From a virus: a stretch of 46,046 bases of DNA. The notes beneath the pieces were generated by a model. The model saw only the letters and a list, made by a program, of their open reading frames with translations, ran no database searches and was not told where the DNA came from. A program made the position numbers and the translations under genes. The number at the start of each line of letters is the position of its first letter. Position 1 is the first letter of the stretch. The DNA lies in the IMG/VR virus record IMGVR_UViG_3300027734_000116, positions 1 through 46,046 of that record. One strand, given 5' to 3'. Shown here in pieces: positions 40,382 through 46,046 of the stretch.

Positions 40382-41408
40382 AACAGAAGCAAGTTATAGA
40401 GCTATCGTAATGGATAGCTCTTCTAGTCTAAAGGAGTTTTCACAAGACAGAAAGAAGTATTATCGTAAGTATGTACTTGGTGAGAAAGTTGTAGATGAGG
40501 ATAATAAGGCAGCTACCATGGGTAGGTTAGTAGAAACTAAACTTATGGAACCAGAGTTGTTTGATGACAAATTCTATCTATCTACATGTCAAAGTGTACC
40601 AACAGGACTAATGTTAGATTTTGTGGAGGCGTTGTACAAACACATGAAAGAGGCCACTAATGCAAATGGTGAGATCACTCGTGAGTTTGGTGATGTTGCT
40701 CAAGATGCATATAAAGATTCTGGATTCAAGATTACGTATGATGCTGTCATGAAGAAGTTCATAGACTCTGAAGCAGAAGCGTATTTTGATGAGATTATGT
40801 TGGTTAGAAGTAAAGGCATGACAGTTGTTAGTATAAATGATGTCACAAATTCTGAAAATATTGTGACAGAATTAAAGACTAACCCTTTCACTGCATCTAT
40901 AGTTAATCAAGATAAAACATCTAGATATGATGTATACAACCAGCTTCAGGTAGAGAACTATCAAGTACATGGTCATAAGTTTAAGAGTATGATGGACAAG
41001 GTGATTATAGATCATGAGAATAAAATTATTCAAGTTTATGATTTAAAATGTACCTGGAGTGTTGAAGGTTTCTATAAAGAATATTATCTTTACAGAAGAG
41101 CATATATTCAAGCATTCTTATACTGGCATGCTGCACATTATCATTTCAAAGGACTAGTAGATGATGGATATACAGTTGCCTATCCTAGTTTTATTGTCTG
41201 TGATAGCACTAACTATTTTAGTCCTCTCATCTATACACTAGATACAGAAGACATGGAAAATGCTAGAGATGGTTTTAGTCTTAAAGGATATGTCTATCCA
41301 GGCGTATTAGAAACAATAGACGATCTTAAATGGGCTATTGAGAATGACGTATGGAATATATCTCGTAAGAATTATTCAAATGGTGGCATTGTAAACATAA
41401 AAGGATAA
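40362..41408 (+). CDS. PD-(D/E)XK nuclease
   Basis: The product is 348 residues. KFKSMMDKVIIDHENK, then IQVYDLKCTWSVEGFYKEYY holds the catalytic D...(D/E)xK core with D-L-K (about residues 210-235). YYLYRRAYIQAFLYWHAAHY provides the QxxxY-type helix typical of RecB/Cas4-like and lambda-exonuclease-like enzymes. The N-terminal part (SSSSLKEFSQDRKKYYRKYV; AATMGRLVETKLM) matches the start of these nucleases, including a G-R-L-V-E motif. A 5'-3' exonuclease for recombination is likely, together with the SSB-like and ATPase proteins. Confidence 0.8.
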   Translation: MIKGTSKTEASYRAIVMDSSSSLKEFSQDRKKYYRKYVLGEKVVDEDNKAATMGRLVETKLMEPELFDDKFYLSTCQSVPTGLMLDFVEALYKHMKEATNANGEITREFGDVAQDAYKDSGFKITYDAVMKKFIDSEAEAYFDEIMLVRSKGMTVVSINDVTNSENIVTELKTNPFTASIVNQDKTSRYDVYNQLQVENYQVHGHKFKSMMDKVIIDHENKIIQVYDLKCTWSVEGFYKEYYLYRRAYIQAFLYWHAAHYHFKGLVDDGYTVAYPSFIVCDSTNYFSPLIYTLDTEDMENARDGFSLKGYVYPGVLETIDDLKWAIENDVWNISRKNYSNGGIVNIKG

Positions 41409-41966
41409 ATGGAGTTAAAGAAAACAATCACAAGTATATTTATAGTGCCCACTCTTAAAATCAATAGAGATAAGCTTAAAGAAAATGGTTATCTAAATGG
41501 TTATATGAGCGATGCTAGAAGAGATGTACAGTATCAAAATGCTGTATATCTCTTGTTTAAACCAAGTAATCTAGATAAGTTTAGAGAATTCTTAGATGAT
41601 GAGTATCAGCGTACAAAACAAATGATTGATGATTATGATTATGAAGATGGTTTTGTAGTAGTTGTATATACATTAGATAAGAAATGGAAGAAAGATTTTG
41701 CACTTGTTAGAGAAGGTTTGTATTCTCAAACATCTAAAGAGTTTCAAGATTCTTTTCCAAAAGTTATTAAGATTATAAAAAGTGGTTTACATAGAGATGA
41801 GATATCTTTACAATATAGAATCTTTAAAAAAACAGATGACTTACGTACATATTGGGAAGAAAGACTCGACATGCAGTTTACAGAAGATATGGAAGTATGG
41901 GATGGTTTTACTATAGAAAATGAAGAATTAGATTTAGACAAAATTAAACAAGAAGAACTTGTATGA
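41409..41966 (+). CDS. Hypothetical protein (185 aa)
   Basis: The gene directly abuts the nuclease stop (start 41409). The product is charged alpha/beta (TSIFIVPTLKINRDKLKENG; DYEDGFVVVVYTLDKKWKKD), ending in an acidic helix. I do not recognise it. Coupling with the nuclease suggests a role in the same process. Confidence 0.6.
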   Translation: MELKKTITSIFIVPTLKINRDKLKENGYLNGYMSDARRDVQYQNAVYLLFKPSNLDKFREFLDDEYQRTKQMIDDYDYEDGFVVVVYTLDKKWKKDFALVREGLYSQTSKEFQDSFPKVIKIIKSGLHRDEISLQYRIFKKTDDLRTYWEERLDMQFTEDMEVWDGFTIENEELDLDKIKQEELV

Positions 41967-42367
41967 AAGGAATAGAATTATTAGAGCAGAACCCAGAATC
42001 TGCTAAACTTATTTGTAGCTATTACTTAGAAGTAATGCTACAATCATTAAATGATGAAAGTCTTCCTGAAGATTTTAAAGATCACGTAAGAGCACAAGCA
42101 ATGGACAATCGTAACATTGCTGCTATACTTGATGGTAATCCTAGAAACTTATTTGATTTCTTTGATCATCATAACATGTATATTAATGTTACAACATTTC
42201 CTGATACATTATTTTTCACTTATTCTATAATGAATGAGATAGCTACTAGTGGATCAAATAATGTTTATAGAACTAGAAAAGAAGCTGAATCAGGAGCTAT
42301 TGAACAAGCTATAAAACAGCTAGAAACTAGACTAACTAATTCAATTATTGATAAGGAAAATAGTTAA
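41963..42367 (+). CDS. Hypothetical protein (134 aa)
   Basis: The product is helical and acidic (GIELLEQNPESAKLICSYYL; end ATSGSNNVYRTRKEAESGAI, then EQAIKQLETRL). The C-terminal YRTRKEAESGAIEQAI pattern recalls a short helical motif seen at the ends of many small phage proteins. It overlaps the upstream gene (ATGA) and precedes a terminator. The function is unknown. Confidence 0.6.
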   Translation: MKGIELLEQNPESAKLICSYYLEVMLQSLNDESLPEDFKDHVRAQAMDNRNIAAILDGNPRNLFDFFDHHNMYINVTTFPDTLFFTYSIMNEIATSGSNNVYRTRKEAESGAIEQAIKQLETRLTNSIIDKENS

Positions 42368-42386
42368 TCTTAATTTTCAAAAGTGG

Positions 42387-42433
42387 TTGTTTGGTAAGGG
42401 TCACAAAGTTACATTTGTGGCCCTTATTTTTTT
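42387..42433 (+). terminator. Terminator with overlapping promoter-like boxes, before nrdJ
   Basis: A 12-bp stem with one wobble, AAGGGTCACAAA/TTTGTGGCCCTT (42396-42407 and 42414-42425), is followed by ATTTTTTT. The same bases also fit TTG (42387-42389), a 20-base spacer and TACATTTG (42410-42417), the Bacteroidota promoter pair, so the element might both end one unit and start the next. The termination part is firm, the promoter part tentative. Confidence 0.75.
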
Positions 42434-42457
42434 AACAACACATAAACAATTAAACAT

Positions 42458-44308
42458 ATGGATTTAGGATTAGAAGCCTTGAGTAAAATTACAGTTTTTA
42501 GCAAGTATGCAAAATTTATTCCTGAGCTAAACAGGAGAGAGACGTGGGATGAAATCATTGGTCGATATGAGGCAATGATGATCAAGAAGTATCCTTATTT
42601 AGAGGAGTCAATCAAGGAGTCTATTCCAATGATTAAAGACAAGAAGATCTTGCCTTCTATGAGAGCACTACAGTTTGCTGGTGCTGCAGCTGAAGTTAAC
42701 AACGCTCGTATATACAACTGTTGTTACTTACCAATTGATAGTATTCATAGTTTCTCTGAGACAATGTTCTTATTGTTAGGAGGTACAGGTGTAGGCTATT
42801 CAGTACAAACACATCATGTTTTTGAACTACCAGACATCACTAAACCAGGCAAACCTCGTACCTATCTAATTGAGGATAGTATTATGGGTTGGGCTGATGC
42901 TGTAAAGGTGCTAATGAAAGCTTATCTAGAAGGTGGATTCATGCCTAAGTTTGACTTTCGTGCTATTCGTGAGAAAGGTGCACGTCTTGTAACAGCAGGT
43001 GGTAAAGCACCAGGACCAGAGCCATTGAAGATTTGTCTTACACACATTCAAGCCATCTTAGATAGAAAAGGTCCAGGTGAAGGATTATCCACTCTAGAAT
43101 GTCATGATATACTATGTCACATTGCTAACTCAGTGTTAGCTGGTGGTATACGTAGAAGTGCAATGATTTGTTTGTTTGATTATACAGATGAAGAGATGAT
43201 TACATGTAAGTATGGCAACTGGTGGGAGCTTAACGAACAACGTGGACGTTCTAACAACTCTGCAGTGTTACCTCGTGGTGAAGTGAGTAAAGAGCAATTT
43301 ATGGATCTATGGAAACGTGTAGAAGCATCAGGATCTGGAGAACCAGGTTTGTATTGGAGTAATGAATTAGATTGGGGAACAAACCCATGTTGTGAAATTG
43401 CATTACGCCCTTACCAATTTTGTAATCTATGTGAAGTGAATGTAAGTGACATAGAAGACCAGTATGATTTAAACAATCGTGTAGCTGCTGCAGCATTCTT
43501 TGGCACCTTACAGGCAGGTTTTACTGACTTCCACTATCTTCGTCCTGTCTGGTCTAAAACAACTCAGCACGATGCTTTATTAGGTATTGGTATGACTGGT
43601 ATAGGAAGTGGTGAGATTATGAAATACGACTTAAAGATGGCAGCCACTGTAGCTAAGAAAGTTAATCAGATGATCTCTGAGAAAACTGGCATTAATGAAG
43701 CAGCTCGTATTAGTTGTGTTAAACCTTCAGGTACTACATCTCTAGTGTTAGGAACTGCTTCTGGTATTCATGCTTGGCATAATGATTATTATTTACGTAC
43801 AATGCGTTTCAACAAGAACGAAGACATTGCACAGTATCTAATGGCTAATCATCCTGAGTTATGTGAAGATGATGTATTACGCCCTACAGATACTGTATGT
43901 GTACGCATTCCTGTTAAAGCGCCAGAAGGTTCTATATTACGTACTGAGACAGCTCTTGATACACTAGAAAGAGTTAAACATTTCTCTACTAACTGGATTG
44001 GTTCAGGACATATAGATGGAGAGAACACTCATAACGTAAGTGCTACCATCTCTGTTAAAGAAGATGAGTGGGAAACTGTAGGTCAGTGGATGTGGGAGAA
44101 TCGTGAGTTTTACAATGGTTTGTCTGTACTACCTTATTGGGGTGGGTCTTATCAGCAAGCTCCTTTCGAGGACATCACTGAAGAGAAATATAATTCACTA
44201 ATAAGTGAACTTAAAGAGATCGATATCACTAAAATTAAAGAGGTAGCTGATGAAGTCAACTTTAATGAATCAGTCGCCTGTGGTGGAGGTGCCTGCGAGC
44301 TTGTCTAG
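42458..44308 (+). CDS. nrdJ: Class II (adenosylcobalamin-type) ribonucleotide reductase
   Basis: The product is 616 residues. The reductase barrel is clear: NARIYNCCYLPI (first redox Cys), GGTGVGYSVQ, NPCCEIALRPYQFCNLCEVN carrying the radical-site Asn-Pro-Cys-x-Glu pattern (about residue 310), CVKPSGTTSLVLGTASGIH, and the redox-active end CGGGACELV. The form fits the monomeric class II RTPR type, which makes dNTPs without oxygen using vitamin B12. No small-subunit gene lies nearby, in line with class II. It is shorter than the Lactobacillus enzyme (739 residues). It follows a terminator. Confidence 0.85.
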   Translation: MDLGLEALSKITVFSKYAKFIPELNRRETWDEIIGRYEAMMIKKYPYLEESIKESIPMIKDKKILPSMRALQFAGAAAEVNNARIYNCCYLPIDSIHSFSETMFLLLGGTGVGYSVQTHHVFELPDITKPGKPRTYLIEDSIMGWADAVKVLMKAYLEGGFMPKFDFRAIREKGARLVTAGGKAPGPEPLKICLTHIQAILDRKGPGEGLSTLECHDILCHIANSVLAGGIRRSAMICLFDYTDEEMITCKYGNWWELNEQRGRSNNSAVLPRGEVSKEQFMDLWKRVEASGSGEPGLYWSNELDWGTNPCCEIALRPYQFCNLCEVNVSDIEDQYDLNNRVAAAAFFGTLQAGFTDFHYLRPVWSKTTQHDALLGIGMTGIGSGEIMKYDLKMAATVAKKVNQMISEKTGINEAARISCVKPSGTTSLVLGTASGIHAWHNDYYLRTMRFNKNEDIAQYLMANHPELCEDDVLRPTDTVCVRIPVKAPEGSILRTETALDTLERVKHFSTNWIGSGHIDGENTHNVSATISVKEDEWETVGQWMWENREFYNGLSVLPYWGGSYQQAPFEDITEEKYNSLISELKEIDITKIKEVADEVNFNESVACGGGACELV

Positions 44309-44399
44309 AGAATTCTTAGCAAGTAGAGGCGTCTGCTGTGGCAGCAAGTGCTTAAATTGTCCTTACACTCCTAAGTGGGTTAAGGGATCTAAAGATTAG
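44265..44399 (+). CDS. Tiny DUF5522-like Cys-rich protein (44 aa), overlapping nrdJ
   Basis: The ATG at 44265 lies inside the nrdJ end in another frame (44-base overlap). The product ends with GVCCGSKCLNCPYTPKWVKG, the CC-x3-C-x2-CPY pattern I associate with DUF5522-type proteins, which are tiny, conserved and probably metal-binding. This motif is too specific for chance in a random frame. The bacterial versions have no proven role known to me. The overlap suggests translation coupled to the reductase. Confidence 0.6.
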   Translation: MNQSPVVEVPASLSREFLASRGVCCGSKCLNCPYTPKWVKGSKD

Positions 44400-44421
44400 T
44401 ATTTAGATTGTGAAGAGTTCC

Positions 44422-44461
44422 AAATAGCCTAGAGGTTTTGCTTCTAGGCTATTTCTTTTTT
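44422..44461 (+). terminator. Strong intrinsic terminator before recA
   Basis: A perfect 12-bp stem, AAATAGCCTAGA (44422-44433) against TCTAGGCTATTT (44443-44454), is followed by CTTTTTT. It ends the nrdJ unit and makes recA the head of a new one. The gene start at 44504 lies 43 bases downstream, in an A-rich AAAAAAATAAACGAAATGG context. Confidence 0.88.
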
Positions 44462-44503
44462 AATGAATTATTTGTAACTTTATATAACAAAAAAATAAAC
44501 GAA

Positions 44504-45571
44504 ATGGCAAAAAAGCAAACAGAAGCAGCTTCAGGTAAATCTAAGCTAGAGGACGCATTAGACGCCCTAAACAAAAAGTATGGCGTGGGTACTATCTTAT
44601 CACTAGGTGATAAAAACCACAATGAATACGATCTTATCTCGACAGGATCTATTGCATTTGATCACATCGCTCTAGGTGTGGGAGGTTTCGTTAAAGGGAA
44701 ACTTTATGAACTTGTAGGCTGGGAGGGTTCAGGTAAATCTACTATCTGTGGACATGCTGTAGCTAACTGTCAAGCTGATGGTGGCAAGGTTTTGTACATC
44801 GATGGCGAGCATGCTGTTGATCCTAATTACTTTACTGCTCTAGGTGTAGATATTGCAAGCATGTTAATTGCTCAGCCAACTTGTGGCGAGGAGGGTTTTC
44901 AAATTGCTATGGATATGATTAACACAGGAGAGATTGATCTTGTTATCATTGACTCAGACTCATCTTTAATCCCTAAGAAGGTTTTGGATGGCGAGGTTGG
45001 TGATAGTTCTATTGGTCGTAAGGCTAAGCTTAATAGTGATGTCTATCCTAAACTAAAAGGTATTCTATCTAAGCATCAGACATGTGTAATTGTTGTATCT
45101 CAGTATCGTGAGAAGATTGGTGTTATGTTTGGCGATCCTCGTACAACTCAGGGAGGTCATGCATTGAAGTTCTATGCTGACGTTCGTGTAGAGGTGAGTA
45201 AGACTCTTGCTAAGGAAGGTACAGAAGCTTATGGTAATCTAACTAAGATCAAGACTATCAAGAACAAGATGGCTCCTCCTTTCAAGGGCGTAGAGTTTGA
45301 GATATTGTTTGGCGTAGGTATTGATCGTATGCTAGAGATCATGGATATGGCTAGTGATCTTGGAATCTTACGTAAGTATGGTAAGACTATCACATACAAT
45401 GAGATCAAGTATGAGCTTGACGAGTTTAGAACTCTATTAACAGACAATGAAGAATTCTTTGACAAACTACGTCAGGATATTGTTAGTAAAATTAATAACG
45501 TAAACGAAATAAACGAAACAGAAGATGAAGATACACTTCAAGAAGTTGGATTCGAAGGCACAGAAGCCTAA
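44504..45571 (+). CDS. recA: RecA recombinase
   Basis: The product is 355 residues, starting at ATG 44504; an earlier in-frame ATG at 44438 lies in the terminator. LEDALDALNKKYGVGTILSL matches the RecA N-terminus. Walker A is GWEGSGKST (about residues 72-80), with VLYIDGEHAVDP following and Walker B-like LVIIDSDSSLIP. Loop-2 region EKIGVMFGDPRTTQGGHALK is complete. It drives strand exchange in recombination-dependent replication. The size and all core motifs are normal, so it should be active. It overlaps the dUTPase gene by 47 bases. Confidence 0.95.
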   Translation: MAKKQTEAASGKSKLEDALDALNKKYGVGTILSLGDKNHNEYDLISTGSIAFDHIALGVGGFVKGKLYELVGWEGSGKSTICGHAVANCQADGGKVLYIDGEHAVDPNYFTALGVDIASMLIAQPTCGEEGFQIAMDMINTGEIDLVIIDSDSSLIPKKVLDGEVGDSSIGRKAKLNSDVYPKLKGILSKHQTCVIVVSQYREKIGVMFGDPRTTQGGHALKFYADVRVEVSKTLAKEGTEAYGNLTKIKTIKNKMAPPFKGVEFEILFGVGIDRMLEIMDMASDLGILRKYGKTITYNEIKYELDEFRTLLTDNEEFFDKLRQDIVSKINNVNEINETEDEDTLQEVGFEGTEA

Positions 45572-45947
45572 GTTTGGTAAGCCAGGAGATGCAGGTGCAG
45601 ATCTTGTAGCTACATCACTTGATTTATCTAGAGACAGTCAAATAGTATATAGTACAGGATTAGCAGTAGAGATACCAGAAGGAATGGTGGGACTTGTGTT
45701 CCCACGTTCCTCTGTACGTAACACAGATTTAACTATGTCCAATTCTATTGGTGTAATTGATAGTGGTTATAGAGGTGAGATAATGGTTACATTCAACTTA
45801 AAGAATCCATGGTCAGATATCTATAACGTAGGTGATCGTATTGCTCAACTAGTAATCATGCCTGTACCATTAGCACAATATGTAGAAGTAGAAGAATTAT
45901 CAGAAACTGAAAGAGGAACAGCAGGACATGGTAGCACAGGAGTGTAG
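45525..45947 (+). CDS. dut: dUTP diphosphatase
   Basis: The product is 140 residues with all five trimeric dUTPase motifs: PGDAGADL (I), FPRSSVRN (II), GVIDSGYRGEI (III), VGDRIAQLV (IV) and ERGTAGHGSTG (V). It hydrolyses dUTP to dUMP, limiting uracil in DNA and feeding thymidylate synthesis. Its presence beside an altered UDG-fold protein is notable. The start at 45525 overlaps the recA end by 47 bases, and its end overlaps the next gene by 20 bases. Confidence 0.95.
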   Translation: MKIHFKKLDSKAQKPKFGKPGDAGADLVATSLDLSRDSQIVYSTGLAVEIPEGMVGLVFPRSSVRNTDLTMSNSIGVIDSGYRGEIMVTFNLKNPWSDIYNVGDRIAQLVIMPVPLAQYVEVEELSETERGTAGHGSTGV

Positions 45948-46046
45948 TGTAGATGGCTGCAACAATCGTGTATGGGGTAAGGGTTTATGTTTGAGTCACA
46001 TCAAGCGTAAACCCATCACTCCTAAACGAGGTGGGCTGATATCAGT
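45928..46046 (+). CDS. Zinc-motif protein, cut by the right edge
   Basis: The frame starts at ATG 45928 inside the dUTPase end and stays open to the edge (39 codons seen). It shows CSVDGCNNRVWGKGLCLSHI, a C-x4-C...C-x2-H zinc motif followed by basic residues (KRKPITPKRGG). This kind of N-terminus precedes nuclease or recombination domains in several phage proteins, but the part that would decide is outside the window. Confidence 0.55.
   Translation, partial: MVAQECSVDGCNNRVWGKGLCLSHIKRKPITPKRGGLIS

Noticed and set aside
44438-44503. N-terminal extension of RecA from an ATG at 44438
   Set aside because: It would begin within the terminator stem and adds a hydrophobic stretch absent from RecA proteins; the ATG at 44504 has the usual A-rich context.
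1-46046. Use of an alternative genetic code (TAG or TGA reassigned), as seen in some crAss-like phages
   Set aside because: Genes end normally at TAG (for example at 31118, 39287 and 44308), TGA (for example 22976-22978) and TAA, and conserved proteins read through without internal stops.
1-46046. tRNA genes, CRISPR arrays, integrase or insertion sequences
   Set aside because: I found no cloverleaf-like string with the usual TTCGA-type arm, no regular repeat-spacer series, no recombinase motifs and no terminal inverted repeats with a transposase. A dedicated scan could still find a tRNA that I missed.

Overview
The window is most likely part of the genome of a tailed double-stranded DNA phage of the crAss-like type (Crassvirales), infecting a member of the Bacteroidota. 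This call rests on reading gene content and layout, not on a database search. The gene content fits: a large terminase, an 861-residue portal, an acidic protein and a major capsid protein in order; an HU/IHF-like protein in the packaging operon; a compact family B DNA polymerase; DnaB-type and SF2 helicases; a P-loop ATPase next to an SSB-like protein; a primase; a UDG-fold protein; an rIIA/rIIB pair; a PD-(D/E)XK nuclease; a cobalamin-type ribonucleotide reductase; RecA and dUTPase. Starts sit in A-rich contexts (such as AACAATGG) without Shine-Dalgarno sequences, and TTG-N19/20-TANNTTTG promoter-like pairs occur; both are typical of Bacteroidota. The DNA is AT-rich, and TAG, TGA and TAA all end genes normally, so there is no sign of code reassignment.

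Layout. Bases 1-15,195 are a minus-strand operon read right to left. It starts with a winged-helix-like and an IHF-like protein and a zinc-motif protein, then a possible small terminase, TerL, portal, acidic scaffold-like protein, major capsid protein, further virion proteins, and a collagen-like fibre cut by the left edge. Bases 15,196-15,664 are the divergence point. They hold a Bacteroidota-type promoter with an internal dyad for the leftward operon, a possible 49-residue gene, and an odd cluster of eight C-runs. Bases 15,665-24,315 are a rightward run of many small, mostly unrecognised genes. They include a three-member paralogous family whose two closest members have their own terminators, several small membrane proteins, and two unrelated 2-oxoglutarate/Fe(II) oxygenases.

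Bases 24,312-46,046 are the replication, recombination and nucleotide-metabolism half. The DNA polymerase gene and one small gene are followed by a 393-base non-coding stretch packed with consecutive near-perfect hairpins and two direct-repeat pairs. This is my strongest candidate for an undescribed element: a replication origin, a structured RNA or a regulatory hub. After it come the helicase-loader candidate, DnaB-like helicase, SF2 helicase, P-loop ATPase, SSB-like protein, primase, DUF932-like protein, a UDG-fold protein lacking the catalytic Asp, rIIA/rIIB, HNH, PD-(D/E)XK nuclease, NrdJ, RecA and dUTPase.

How the genes fit together. The rightward half provides fork proteins (primase, helicases, polymerase, SSB), recombination functions (RecA, nucleases) and nucleotide supply (NrdJ, dUTPase). 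The leftward operon builds the capsid, packages DNA and makes the tail and fibre. Intergenic hairpins with T-runs divide the right half into units (after 18,159, 18,718, 19,698, 32,694, 42,367 and 44,399). The late genes carry structured spacers around the capsid gene and a shared A-rich leader. No tRNA, CRISPR array, integrase or insertion sequence was seen.
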